Source: Paenibacillus senegalimassiliensis
GTDB lineage: Bacteria > Bacillota > Bacilli > Paenibacillales > Paenibacillaceae
NCBI RefSeq assembly: GCF_001486585.1
Contig: NZ_LN909046.1
Location: 868,001 to 932,000, forward strand
DNA: 64,000 bases
Reading direction: 5' to 3'
Both the position numbers and the translations under genes were made by a program. Shown piece after piece: positions 16,820-26,012 of the stretch. Below the pieces are notes generated by a model, which saw nothing but the letters and a program-made list of their open reading frames with translations, did not search any database and was not told where the DNA came from. Every line of letters begins with the position of its first letter. The stretch's first letter is position 1.

Positions 16820-18544
16820 ATGTTGCGCCGTTTTTTCTCATATTACCGTCCATACAAACACTTATTCATACTGGACTTTACCTGTGCCGTGGTTGCGGGC
16901 TTGCTGGAGCTTGGATTCCCGATTGCGGTCAATCAATTTGTCGACAAGCTGCTGCCAGGGCAGAATTGGTCGCTCATTATGTGGGCCTGCGTTGCTTTGC
17001 TGGGTATTTATGTCCTGAACACGGGGCTGAATTATATCGTGACGTATTGGGGTCATATGCTCGGAGTTAACATTGAGACCAATATGCGCAAAAAGATGTT
17101 CGATCATCTGCAAAAATTGTCCTTCCGCTTCTACGATAACAATAAAACCGGGCATCTGATGTCCCGAATTTCCAACGATTTGGATAATATCGGGGAGGTT
17201 GCCCACCACGGTCCGGAGGACGTGTTCATCGCGGGAATGACGCTGATCGGCTCATTCGTGCTGATGCTGACCATTAACTGGAAGCTGGCTGTGCTGACCT
17301 TCCTCGTCGTCCCGATTATCGTCTGGGCGGCCCTTTATTTTAACCGGAAAATGACTTCGACGTATCGTGGTTTGTTCTCGGCGCTGGGGAATTTCAATTC
17401 CCGCGTTGAAGAGAACATCGGCGGTATCCGCGTAGTTCAGGCATTCGCTAACGAGCAGCATGAGCAGGGATTGTTCGAGGAGAACAACAATGCTTACCGG
17501 GCTACCAAGCTTCGTGCTTACAAAATCATGGCGGGCAGCCTGTCAATCAACTATATGCTGATGCGGCTCGTTTCCTTGTTCGTCATGGTCTGCGGTACCT
17601 ACTTTGTCATTCAGGGCGAGCTATCCTATGGAGAATTTATTGGCTTCCTTCTATTGGCTAACGTCTTCATACGTCCGATTGAGAAAATCAATGCAATCAT
17701 TGAGAGCTACCCTAAGGGGATCGCCGGGTTTAAGCGGTATCTGGAAATTATGGATACGGAGCCGGATGTGGCTGATTCACCTGACGCTGTCCACGTTGGC
17801 TCCTTGAAGGGAGATATTCACTTCGACCGGGTGTCCTTCGGTTATGAAGGCTCGTCCCGGGTGCTGGAGGAGATCAGCCTGAAGATACGTCCCGGTGAGA
17901 CGGTGGCTTTCGTGGGCCCATCCGGGGCTGGCAAGACGACATTGTGCAGCTTGCTGCCGCGCTTTTATGATGTCAATGCAGGGGAGATTACTATCGATGG
18001 CATGGATATCCGCAAGATGACCCTGAACTCGCTGCGGCGCAATATTGGGATTGTGCAACAGGATGTTTACCTGTTCTCGGGCACGATTCGCGAAAATATC
18101 GCCTACGGGAAGCTGGAGGCGACGGAAGAGGAAGTGTGGGAAGCCGCTCGGCGAGCGCAACTGGAGGAATTTATCCGCTCTCAGCCGGAGGGCCTGGAGA
18201 CGGTCATCGGGGAGCGTGGGGTGAAGCTGTCTGGCGGACAGAAGCAACGTCTGGCGATTGCCCGCATGTTCCTGAAGAATCCACCTATTCTCATTCTGGA
18301 TGAGGCTACTTCGGCGTTGGATACGGAGACGGAACTGGCGATTCAGCAGTCGTTATCTGAACTTGCGGTTGGTCGTACCACGCTTATTATCGCACACCGG
18401 CTGGCGACGATTAAGAATGCTGACCGGATTGTGGTGGTGACGGAGGAAGGGATATCCGAGCAAGGACGCCATCAGGAATTGATTGCGGCGGGAGGTCATT
18501 ATAGCCGCTTGCATCAAGCGCAATTCGGCCAATTGCACGGTTGA
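16820..18544 (+). CDS. ABC exporter, fused permease/ATPase half-transporter
   Basis: 574 residues with six predicted membrane helices in the first about 310 and a nucleotide-binding domain in the rest. Walker A GPSGAGKT lies near residues 367-375, the signature LSGGQKQR near 473-480, Walker B LILDEATSALD shortly after, and the H-loop IAHRLATIKNAD. The layout is that of MsbA/BmrA/YknU-like homodimeric multidrug or lipid exporters. ATG follows GGAGAGAG. A second ABC ATPase gene starts 26 bp later and may be co-transcribed, but it lacks a membrane domain and need not be a partner. Confidence 0.9.
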   Translation: MLRRFFSYYRPYKHLFILDFTCAVVAGLLELGFPIAVNQFVDKLLPGQNWSLIMWACVALLGIYVLNTGLNYIVTYWGHMLGVNIETNMRKKMFDHLQKLSFRFYDNNKTGHLMSRISNDLDNIGEVAHHGPEDVFIAGMTLIGSFVLMLTINWKLAVLTFLVVPIIVWAALYFNRKMTSTYRGLFSALGNFNSRVEENIGGIRVVQAFANEQHEQGLFEENNNAYRATKLRAYKIMAGSLSINYMLMRLVSLFVMVCGTYFVIQGELSYGEFIGFLLLANVFIRPIEKINAIIESYPKGIAGFKRYLEIMDTEPDVADSPDAVHVGSLKGDIHFDRVSFGYEGSSRVLEEISLKIRPGETVAFVGPSGAGKTTLCSLLPRFYDVNAGEITIDGMDIRKMTLNSLRRNIGIVQQDVYLFSGTIRENIAYGKLEATEEEVWEAARRAQLEEFIRSQPEGLETVIGERGVKLSGGQKQRLAIARMFLKNPPILILDEATSALDTETELAIQQSLSELAVGRTTLIIAHRLATIKNADRIVVVTEEGISEQGRHQELIAAGGHYSRLHQAQFGQLHG

Positions 18545-18570
18545 GCTTAAGAGAAGGGAGCGGTTAGAGC

Positions 18571-19350
18571 ATGAATAATATTATTGAGATGGAGCGCGTA
18601 ATTTGGGAGCGTGAGGGGAAGACGGTATTAAGCGGAATCGATTGGACTGTACAGCCAGGGGAGCATTGGGCGTTACTTGGCCTTAACGGATCAGGGAAAA
18701 CCACGCTGCTTAATATGCTGTGTGGTTACTTATGGCCTACCTCCGGTTCGATCAGTGTGTTGGGCAATCGGTTTGGCGAGGTGGACCTGCGGGACCTACG
18801 CAAATGGATTGGCTGGGTCAGCTCGTCCTTGCAGGAGCGGCTGCATGGTGGACAGAAAGGCGAACATCTGGTTGTAAGCGGCAAGTTCGCAACTATTGGA
18901 TTGTATGAGCAGCCAACCGCTGAAGATTACGAGCGAGCATTTAAATTGATGGAGCGGCTTCGTTGTGCGCATTTGCGGGGGCGTACTTATCAAACCTGCT
19001 CGCAAGGCGAACGGCAGAAGCTGTTGATTGCACGCGCGCTTATGGCGGCGCCCAAGCTCTTGATTCTGGATGAGGCGGCTAACGGGCTTGATTTTATTTC
19101 TCGTGAGGAGTTGCTGGAGAGTATTTCCGAACTGGCCACCGAGCCGGATGCACCTCATATGCTCTATGTTACGCATCATACTGAGGAAGTGCTGCCCATC
19201 TTCAGCCGAACCTTATTGTTGCGGCGGGGTGCGACCTTTATGCAAGGGCCAACGGAAGAAGTGCTGAATGAGAAGCATTTATCCGAATTTTTCGAGGTGC
19301 CTGTAGCCCTGCACTGGAATCAGGGACGGGCCTGGTTGTCGCGGAAATAA
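18571..19350 (+). CDS. ABC transporter ATP-binding protein (YlmA-like)
   Basis: A 259-residue stand-alone nucleotide-binding protein. Walker A GLNGSGKTTLL is near residues 37-46 and Walker B LLILDEAANGLD near 163-174. The signature is CSQGERQK rather than LSGGQ, as in YlmA/ModF-like ATPases. No membrane subunit is adjacent except the complete exporter upstream, so its partner is unknown. ATG follows GAAGGGAGCGG. Possible roles are an orphan importer/exporter ATPase or a non-transport ABC protein; the sequence does not decide. Confidence 0.85.
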   Translation: MNNIIEMERVIWEREGKTVLSGIDWTVQPGEHWALLGLNGSGKTTLLNMLCGYLWPTSGSISVLGNRFGEVDLRDLRKWIGWVSSSLQERLHGGQKGEHLVVSGKFATIGLYEQPTAEDYERAFKLMERLRCAHLRGRTYQTCSQGERQKLLIARALMAAPKLLILDEAANGLDFISREELLESISELATEPDAPHMLYVTHHTEEVLPIFSRTLLLRRGATFMQGPTEEVLNEKHLSEFFEVPVALHWNQGRAWLSRK

Positions 19351-19443
19351 CTTTTTGCTACCAATGGCTCCTTCTTCCGTATTACATGGTATAGTTAGCG
19401 GGCAACAAGAAGATAGATCATATCATGTGGAGGGATTAAATAG

Positions 19444-20283
19444 ATGGAACAAGGAACTACGAAGAAACCGAAAGCAAATATACCCCTAGGAAGAATGGTA
19501 TCGACTGCTTTATTGGTCGTCGTCTTGCTGGTGGTGGGGGCTAGTAGTTATGCACAGGTGGAATACGGTCATGTTGGCTTATATAAGACATTTGGTAAGC
19601 TGAATAGCAATATTTTGACCCCTGGCATGCATTTAAAGATTCCTTTTATTCAGACGGTCATTCAAGTGAATACACAGGTAACCAAGACGGAGACGGACAC
19701 GACGGCTTCTTCCAAGGACTTGCAGCCAGTTTCGACTCATGTGTCGGTGAACTACTCGGTTAACAAGGATTCGGCATACAACCTGATGAACAATATTGGT
19801 GGGAACTATGACACCGTCATTATTAATCCGGCTGTGCAGGAGATTGTGAAGGAGGTTACGGCCCGTTATCAGGCAGAGGACCTTATTGCCAAGCGGGATG
19901 TGGTGGCTGGCGAGATCAGCGAGCACTTGACCGCACGGTTGGCTAAATACGATCTGATCGTCAATGAAATCAACATCGTCAACTTCAAATTCTCCGAAGC
20001 GTTTAACCAATCCATTGAAGCCAAACAGGTTGCTCAGCAGCAAGCGCTCAAGGCGAGCAATGACCTCAAGCGTATTGAGATTGAAGCCAAGCAAAAGATT
20101 GCTCAGGCTGAGGCCGAAGCGGAATCACTCAAGCTCAAGAAGCAGGAAGTGACACCTGAATTGGTGCAATTGAAGCAAATCGAAGTCCAGGAGAAGGCAC
20201 TGGAGAAATGGGATGGCAAGCTGCCGCAAGTTACGGGTGGAGCAACTCCGTTCATAGATCTCCAGTCCTTAACCGGACAGTAA
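19444..20283 (+). CDS. Prohibitin-family SPFH/Band 7 protein
   Basis: 279 residues with one N-terminal membrane helix (about 16-36, ALLVVVLLVVGASSYAQV) and an SPFH domain (GHVGLYKTFGKLNSNILTPGMHLKIPF onward in the chain) followed by a charged alanine/glutamate-rich coiled coil (about 190-245). Prohibitins and flotillins assemble large rings on the inner membrane face that organise microdomains or proteases such as FtsH. ATG follows GGAGGGATT. It stands alone between an ABC ATPase and a terminator. Specific partners are unknown. Confidence 0.88.
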   Translation: MEQGTTKKPKANIPLGRMVSTALLVVVLLVVGASSYAQVEYGHVGLYKTFGKLNSNILTPGMHLKIPFIQTVIQVNTQVTKTETDTTASSKDLQPVSTHVSVNYSVNKDSAYNLMNNIGGNYDTVIINPAVQEIVKEVTARYQAEDLIAKRDVVAGEISEHLTARLAKYDLIVNEINIVNFKFSEAFNQSIEAKQVAQQQALKASNDLKRIEIEAKQKIAQAEAEAESLKLKKQEVTPELVQLKQIEVQEKALEKWDGKLPQVTGGATPFIDLQSLTGQ

Positions 20284-20303
20284 GTTTATAAGATCAGGCG
20301 TCT

Positions 20304-20334
20304 GCCGCCGGGCCAAAGGCCCGGCGGTTCTTTG
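20304..20334 (+). terminator. Terminator after the prohibitin gene
   Basis: GCCGCCGGGCC-aaa-GGCCCGGCGGT forms a very stable GC hairpin followed by TCTTTGT. Confidence 0.88.
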
Positions 20335-20455
20335 TGTTGATAGCTTGGTTGGCATGAATGAATGGACCGGGAAATGTAGATTCCAAGGTCTAAATGCCTA
20401 ATGAACATTGATTCTAAGGTGCACTATGATTTATAAATCCCACCTTAAGCACTAT

Positions 20456-20482
20456 TAAGGAAATGACGAAAACACTCGATAT
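20456..20482 (+). promoter_or_regulatory. SigD (FliA)-like promoter of the HD-GYP gene
   Basis: TAAG at 20456-20459, 15 bp, then CTCGATAT at 20475-20482, against the motility-sigma consensus TAAA-N15-GCCGATAT: only three mismatches with the exact spacing. The start codon is 62 bp downstream. Just upstream is a small dyad, TAAGGTG (about 20415) / CACCTTA (about 20441). Confidence 0.6.
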
Positions 20483-20544
20483 TTATAGGTAAGAAGAATT
20501 TGATTCGGCGTTCGTCCGCGTTCGAGAAGAGGAGAGGGGAAAAC

Positions 20545-21591
20545 ATGAGAACCCATGTCATGGAGTTACAGGAAGGAGATCGGTTGAAGACGGATATTTT
20601 CAACCGGGCTGGGCTGCACATACTTCCCAAGGGAACCAGTATACATACGGAGGAAATTGCCCTCCTGATTCGGCAAAGCATTGACTATGTAGATATTGAA
20701 TTGCGTGAAGGGGAAGCGGTGTCTGCTTCCAAGGACCCTAAGGAATTTACTCAGCGGCTGAGAGATAATTTTTACTTTACGCTGAAGGGCTATCAGTCCT
20801 TGTTCCTGGAGGCGCTCACGACCGGGAAGTTCAACCAGTCGATGGTCGACCGCCATTTGGTACCCATGCTTGAGGTACTGGACCGCAATAAGGATGTCGT
20901 GTCGTTGCTGATTGCTTTTAGCGAAGAAGATGTAACCATTTACAATCACTCCCTGCAGGTAGGGCTTTTATCCTATTACATTGCTACCTGGCTCGGTTAT
21001 TCCGCCGAGGAATGTTATGAGATCAGTAAAGCGGGTTATCTGCATGATATCGGGAAGAGTAAGGTCCGCCAGTCGATTCGCAACAACGATCATGAATTGA
21101 CCGAGGAAGAGCGGGAGGAAATGAAGCGTCACACGACTTACGGCTATGAGATTATTCGCGATTCAACGGGAGAGGATATCACGGCTTTGGTAGCCTTGCA
21201 GCATCATGAATACGAGGATGGTTCAGGGTACCCGGGCAAGTTGCCTAAGGAGAAGATTCATCCGTATGCGGAGATCGTAGCTGTAGCTAATACTTATATT
21301 GGCCTCGCCTCGCCGGATGAGAACCGCAATCGTCAGGACCTCTTGACGGTGCTGCGGAGGATTTATGAGCTTGGATTTGGCAAGCTAAATGAGAAGGCTG
21401 TCCAAGCGTTAACGCGCAATCTGCTGCCGAACTTTATCGGTAAGCGGGCCAAGCTGAGTAACGGAGAGACGGCTACCATCGTGTGGAACAATCCGATGGA
21501 TATCTTTAAGCCCCTCGTGCAGGTCGATGAGGAGCAGTTCCGCGATTTGTCGCGGGAGCGTTCGATTGATTTGGAGCAGGTGTTTATTTAA
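20545..21591 (+). CDS. HD-GYP domain protein, probable cyclic-di-GMP phosphodiesterase
   Basis: 348 residues: an N-terminal region of about 125 residues of DUF3391-like type (LQEGDRLKTDIFNRAGLHIL) and a C-terminal HD-GYP domain. Metal and catalytic residues are visible in NHSLQVGLL, YLHDIGKSKV, HTTYGYEII, QHHEYEDGSGYPGKL and HPYAEIVAVANTY, so it should hydrolyse cyclic di-GMP. The ATG at 20545 follows GAGGAGAGGGG; the open frame starts 15 codons earlier without a ribosome site. A SigD-like promoter upstream would tie its expression to motility genes, consistent with c-di-GMP lowering favouring swimming (inference). Confidence 0.9.
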   Translation: MRTHVMELQEGDRLKTDIFNRAGLHILPKGTSIHTEEIALLIRQSIDYVDIELREGEAVSASKDPKEFTQRLRDNFYFTLKGYQSLFLEALTTGKFNQSMVDRHLVPMLEVLDRNKDVVSLLIAFSEEDVTIYNHSLQVGLLSYYIATWLGYSAEECYEISKAGYLHDIGKSKVRQSIRNNDHELTEEEREEMKRHTTYGYEIIRDSTGEDITALVALQHHEYEDGSGYPGKLPKEKIHPYAEIVAVANTYIGLASPDENRNRQDLLTVLRRIYELGFGKLNEKAVQALTRNLLPNFIGKRAKLSNGETATIVWNNPMDIFKPLVQVDEEQFRDLSRERSIDLEQVFI

Positions 21592-21704
21592 TAAAGTTAT
21601 GATCAGACTGGTAAAAGGCAGCGGAGCAAATGCTCTGTTGTCTTTTTTTGCAATATATTATACTTGGCTCAGGTTGTTTACTCATCCCATCCATAGAAAG
21701 GCAG

Positions 21705-22772
21705 ATGAACATCATGTTCTTGTACGATCATGCGCAAGTGGAGAAAATACGGAATCACGCGTTGGAAAGGGAACAGCGCGGGGAGATAGAGGCTTGGCTA
21801 TTGGAACTAATCTATGACGCGAAGTTGTTCAAGGCGTTTGTTCCGCAAGAGCTTGGAGGACGTGGTGCCGGGATGCCAGAGGCATTGCGGCTGTTTGAGC
21901 AGGCATCCTGGATTGACGGTGCCTTTGGGTGGCTTGTGACGATTGGCGCAGGTGGTGGGTTCTTCTCCGCGACCTTGCCGGAGCAGGAAGCAGTGGCGCT
22001 ATTCTCAGGCCGCGACGCGGTGCTTGCAGGCAGCGGGATGCCGACAGGGACGGCGCAAAGGACGGAAGGCGGATACATCGTCAGCGGGGAATGGAAGTAT
22101 TGCAGCGGATCGACCTATGCGAGCTTCTACACGGCGAATTGTATGATTGAAGGAGAAGGGGAGCCGCTTATGCGTTCCTTCGCCTTCCTACCGGAGCAGG
22201 TTGAGGTCATACGCGACTGGAATTCACTTGGATTGCGCGCGACTTCCAGTCATTCCATCAAGGTACAAAGCTCCTTTGTACCGGAGAACATGACGTTCGA
22301 TATCGCTACTGAACCTCGCTATGACGATCCAATTTATCGTGTGCCGTTCCTGCCGTTCGCTCAAACCTCGTTTGCGGCGGTATCAATAGGGATTGCACGC
22401 CACTTTCTGGAGGAATGCCGTTCCCTGGCTGCTCATAAGGCTTGGGAGTGGAGCGAGATGCAGTCACGGCGTCTGGAAGCTCTGCTTGAGGCGGTGGATC
22501 GGGAAGAACAATGGCTGACTGAAGCAAGCCACCTGTTCCATACCATAGTTGAATCCTCGTGGGAGACGTTCGTTCAAGAAGGGGAGCTATCCCCGGAGCT
22601 TTGGGACGAGGTGGGACAGGTTAGCCAGCAGACAGCCAGCACCGCGCGTAGCGGTGCACAGACGGTGTTCCCGCTGCTCGGTATGACGGGGCTCCAGCAG
22701 AATCATCCGCTGAACCGCACTTGGCGGGACTTGCATACGGTGACGCAGCATTCCGTGCTCCTGAGTCTATAG
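21705..22772 (+). CDS. Acyl-CoA dehydrogenase-like flavoprotein / flavin-dependent monooxygenase
   Basis: About 355 residues of the acyl-CoA dehydrogenase fold: N-terminal helical domain (FVPQELGGRGAGMPEALRLFEQ), middle beta domain (GGYIVSGEWKYCSGSTYASFYTA, WNSLGLRATSSHSIKV) and a short C-terminal helical domain (LHTVTQHSVLLSL). The GxWxFxSG-like middle segment and TRDxHT-like end resemble the HsaA/DszC hydroxylase branch more than true dehydrogenases, so it may be a two-component monooxygenase. The usual catalytic glutamate is not evident. The start is best placed at ATG 21705 or 21714, after AAAGGCAG. It stands alone, so the substrate is open. Confidence 0.75.
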   Translation: MNIMFLYDHAQVEKIRNHALEREQRGEIEAWLLELIYDAKLFKAFVPQELGGRGAGMPEALRLFEQASWIDGAFGWLVTIGAGGGFFSATLPEQEAVALFSGRDAVLAGSGMPTGTAQRTEGGYIVSGEWKYCSGSTYASFYTANCMIEGEGEPLMRSFAFLPEQVEVIRDWNSLGLRATSSHSIKVQSSFVPENMTFDIATEPRYDDPIYRVPFLPFAQTSFAAVSIGIARHFLEECRSLAAHKAWEWSEMQSRRLEALLEAVDREEQWLTEASHLFHTIVESSWETFVQEGELSPELWDEVGQVSQQTASTARSGAQTVFPLLGMTGLQQNHPLNRTWRDLHTVTQHSVLLSL

Positions 22773-22821
22773 CCTTTAGCCTGGATGATGGCTGTGGGAG
22801 GAATTCAAGCCCTTATCCCTA

Positions 22822-22850
22822 TTGTGTCTCTTGCACATTCCCCATATAAT
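22822..22850 (+). promoter_or_regulatory. SigA promoter of the first stalk-domain gene
   Basis: TTGTGT at 22822-22827, 17 bp and a perfect TATAAT at 22845-22850, 58 bp before the start codon. Confidence 0.65.
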
Positions 22851-22907
22851 AGCAGTAATTTTTAGCTAGAGCTAACGTTCTGCTTATGTCTAGAAAGGAG
22901 TGTCACG

Positions 22908-24584
22908 ATGAGGACAAAGGGTAACTTGAGTATATTATGGCTAAGAGGAACGGCCATGAGCTTGGTATTGGCATTGTTCCTGGCTGTGCCGTCTGCGATG
23001 GCGGCGTCTGAAATTAAAGTATACGTAGATGGTCAGCAGGTATCTTTCTCCATCCATCCCCAAGTGCAAAATGGTTCTACCATAGTACAATTGCGGCCTT
23101 TAATTGAGGCATTAGGCATTAAGGTGGACTGGCAGCCTAAGACGGGCACGGTACAAGGTCAGAAGGGGGAGAACCAGTTCTCCCTCATTATTGATAGCCG
23201 TAAGGCTAAGGTCAACGGCAAAGAGGTTGCGTTGGATAGTCCGGGGCGCGTGCGCAATGGTCATACCCTGGTACCGCTTCGGTTCATAGGAGAAGCAACA
23301 AGCGCGGTGGTTGGCTGGAATCCTGACCAGCGGATCATTCAAGTCTTTAGCCCCGAGTATATTGCGAAGCAGGGGTGGGATCAGGCTGAGGCGCAGCGTA
23401 GAGCGAATCAAGCTCAGTCCTCCCAGCAAGGACAGGAGCCCGTTCCTTCCGGGCAGGGAGTTAGTGGCCTGTATGCCCGGCATTCGCTTGATTTGCAAGG
23501 GACGGCTGGCTGCGGTGGCGTATGCTGGGATACTTTCTATTTCGTTGATGATCGCTATGTTGTCACTGAATTGCCCGAGACAGGCGTCGATCAGATTAAA
23601 GGTAGTGAGGGCGGCTCTCTAACTTATCAAATTAAGGGAGATCAATTGATCTTGGGCAATGGCACTACTCATGCCTTGAAACGGGGTACTAACGGATCGC
23701 TCGTTATTGATGGCGAGGAATACACACGTTATGGGCCGTCTACGGGCAAGAAGCTGGATGGAAAATATGAAGCTAGTGGCTATACTGCTTTGCCTGGCGG
23801 AGGTGGGTTGGCGAAGACCAATACGCTGATTTTCCGCCCTGACGGCAGCTTTGTGGATAGCCAGTGGACGGGAAGTACATCTGATGGCTCCAGCGACACA
23901 GGTAATGATACAGGTACCTCAACAACCATTGCTGGTGCTTCGGAGGCTTCTGGTACGTATTCCATTTCCGGGTACACCATCACTCTCCAGTACAAGGACG
24001 GCACGAAGGTACAGCGCATGTTCTTTGTAGCCGGCAACGATGAGAAGCTGCTGCGTATTGGAGAAGGTGATTATTTGTGGCAGGATGTCATTCCGCCTTA
24101 TCAGAACCAGTTAGTTGAGGCGGGTATGGTTCATAAAGAGGTGTACAAGGAAAGAACACCTGATTTCAAGGAAGAACGGGCAGGGATTCAATTCCGTATG
24201 CCGGGCTACCAATGGGCTAAGTTGAGTGTCAAGCCTGCTTATGCCAGTAACTTTAGTGACTTTGGCAATTCGGATATTATTGAGTTGACTGTTAAATATG
24301 TGGTCACGAATAATACGAAGGAATCCATTAATGTCAATGCGATAAAAACATCCATTCGCACAACAGGAATCGAGGCTGCACTGCAAGAGACTACGAACTT
24401 ACGTAAGCCCGTGCCTGATGAATTGAAGGCAGGAGCCAGTCTAGAGAGGTTGGCCATCTTCTTATTGCCCGCAGAGCTATTGGAGCAAGTAGATAGTATG
24501 GAGATGTCGATTGCAAACGTAGAGAATACGAAAGGGCAAGATTTGCTGCAAGGGGAATGGGTGGGCTTTTCCATTTTCGATTAA
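22908..24584 (+). CDS. Secreted stalk-domain protein (copper amine oxidase N-terminal-like)
   Basis: 558 residues with a Sec signal peptide (cleavage after AVPSAMA, about residue 33). The stalk domain at about 34-150 has the repeated pattern V-x-L-R-P-L-I-E-A-L-G and LVPLRFIGEATSA typical of PF07833. The remaining about 400 residues contain no motif I can name; there is a Ser/Gly/Thr-rich linker near 320-345 (GSTSDGSSDTGNDTGTSTT) and a C-terminal beta-rich part. Such stalk proteins are abundant on Paenibacillus surfaces, despite the name showing no amine oxidase activity. It sits alone between its own promoter and terminator. Confidence 0.82.
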   Translation: MRTKGNLSILWLRGTAMSLVLALFLAVPSAMAASEIKVYVDGQQVSFSIHPQVQNGSTIVQLRPLIEALGIKVDWQPKTGTVQGQKGENQFSLIIDSRKAKVNGKEVALDSPGRVRNGHTLVPLRFIGEATSAVVGWNPDQRIIQVFSPEYIAKQGWDQAEAQRRANQAQSSQQGQEPVPSGQGVSGLYARHSLDLQGTAGCGGVCWDTFYFVDDRYVVTELPETGVDQIKGSEGGSLTYQIKGDQLILGNGTTHALKRGTNGSLVIDGEEYTRYGPSTGKKLDGKYEASGYTALPGGGGLAKTNTLIFRPDGSFVDSQWTGSTSDGSSDTGNDTGTSTTIAGASEASGTYSISGYTITLQYKDGTKVQRMFFVAGNDEKLLRIGEGDYLWQDVIPPYQNQLVEAGMVHKEVYKERTPDFKEERAGIQFRMPGYQWAKLSVKPAYASNFSDFGNSDIIELTVKYVVTNNTKESINVNAIKTSIRTTGIEAALQETTNLRKPVPDELKAGASLERLAIFLLPAELLEQVDSMEMSIANVENTKGQDLLQGEWVGFSIFD

Positions 24585-24591
24585 CTATAAG

Positions 24592-24637
24592 AGGGCCTGC
24601 ATGCTAGTCTATTGAACTGGCTTGCAGGCCCTTTCTA
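24592..24637 (+). terminator. Terminator after the stalk-domain gene
   Basis: AGGGCCTGCA and TGCAGGCCCT make a perfect 10-bp stem around a 21-nt loop, followed by TTCTATT. The next 155 bases up to the alkC stop show nothing recognisable. Confidence 0.85.
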
Positions 24638-24795
24638 TTAAACAGGATGGTTAATTCGCTATCTTTTCATAAACATGAAAATAGTAAATATAGGGGTTTT
24701 GAGCATTTTGAATTCCTTGTTGTGTGGATACTTCTTGCCATTGACTCCTATCGATTTCAGGAAAAAAGGTATCGCCCTCCCCCTTTCAGTAGGAA

Positions 24796-25920
24796 TTATA
24801 GTGGCTTGTCCGGATTAGCTTCGCTCAGTTGAAGCAGCGTATGGGCCACCTCGACGCCGTTCACCAGCAGGGCGATTCGGTGCTCACCAGGGTAATGCCG
24901 CCGAGTTGTAAGGTCAGCCCAACTGTGACGACGAGAGCTGCTCAGTTTCGTATTCCCCGGAACGGTCTTGTCGGAGAGCAGGAACAGCTTACGTGAAGTG
25001 CGCCCACTTGACTTGACGAAGTCAATGCCATATTCAATTCGCACTTTAGCTGGCTCGCCTGGACGAAGGGTCAGCTCGTAGTGCAACTCGCAGCTATCTC
25101 CGATTCGCAGGGTATCCAGGTCTACTGAGATCGCAGCGGATTCAGCCAGTGGTGTGTCTCCGCTGGCTTGGGCATATCCGAACAACTCCAGCGCAGCCGG
25201 ACCAGCCTTGCGGACCAGGGTTCGGCAGCCATGGCGCACGATCCAGTCGGTGTGTGGGTGCGTGCCTTTCCACCGATGAGCCAGATCAAGCACCAGTTCG
25301 GGATGGTCCTTCGCAATATCGTTCAGGTTATTGGCAACGCTCTTGCGTACATATAGGCTAGGGTCTGCCTTGAGCCGCTCCAGAATAGGCAGGATGGGGG
25401 CGGGGGCCTGCTTGAAGGGTGCTAGCGCTTGTCCCCAAGGCAATCGGGGCCGACAGCCTTCACTAGCTAAGCGGCGAACGTGTTCATTGTCGTGCTTGGA
25501 CCACTCCTCCATTTGTCGCATCATCCGTTCAGGATCACGCAGTATAAAAGAGCGAACAGCAAATTCAGCAGAGGATTTGGGCGTAAAGCGCTCTAACGCT
25601 TGCATGGCCAGAGACCAGTCCGCTTCGTTGCTGCCGAACACCTCCACAAAATCCGGGAAGAACAAGTAAGGGAAGCCGGTGCAGTCTTCCACCACGGCAT
25701 ACAATACCTTAACGGCATCCGCAAAGGTCGAAGGCAATTGCTGCCCCAGCTTTAGCGTAATTTGCCGCATCCGTGCCTTCAGTTCTCGTTCTTCCCATGT
25801 ACTATCCATCGTATCTGTCACGAATTGCTCGGGATTGAAGGATGGATAAACCGCGTGGATCTTATCGCCAAACCCTTGCAGAAAAGCTTCGCTATATATG
25901 GATTTTAATGTCTCGGCCAT
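24796..25920 (-). CDS. alkC: AlkC-type DNA alkylation repair protein with C-terminal Ig-like domain
   Basis: 374 residues. The N-terminal about 260 form the ALK (HEAT-like repeat) fold, marked by VRRLASEGCRPRLPWG and the repeat LPILERLKADPSLYVRKSVANNLNDIAKDHPELVL, close to AlkC/AlkD glycosylases that remove N3- and N7-alkylpurines. The last about 110 residues are beta-rich (IGDSCELHYELTLRPGEPAKV and HRIALLVNGVEVAHTLLQL), matching the Ig-like domain described for AlkC but absent from AlkD. AlkC releases 3-methyl-type lesions. It is a single gene on the minus strand. Confidence 0.82.
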   Translation of the reverse strand: MAETLKSIYSEAFLQGFGDKIHAVYPSFNPEQFVTDTMDSTWEERELKARMRQITLKLGQQLPSTFADAVKVLYAVVEDCTGFPYLFFPDFVEVFGSNEADWSLAMQALERFTPKSSAEFAVRSFILRDPERMMRQMEEWSKHDNEHVRRLASEGCRPRLPWGQALAPFKQAPAPILPILERLKADPSLYVRKSVANNLNDIAKDHPELVLDLAHRWKGTHPHTDWIVRHGCRTLVRKAGPAALELFGYAQASGDTPLAESAAISVDLDTLRIGDSCELHYELTLRPGEPAKVRIEYGIDFVKSSGRTSRKLFLLSDKTVPGNTKLSSSRRHSWADLTTRRHYPGEHRIALLVNGVEVAHTLLQLSEANPDKPL

Positions 25921-26012
25921 CGTTAGTTCCCCCTGTTCCTGTACAGACTTCAGGGTTATATTCTACTATAGCGCGGCAGACGCTGTCACGTTCTTAGCCA
26001 AGGCTTGGAGCA

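Noticed and set aside
24638..24795. 61-codon frame at 24647-24832
   Set aside because: It begins just after a terminator, runs into the convergent alkC gene and has no ribosome site or conserved motif.
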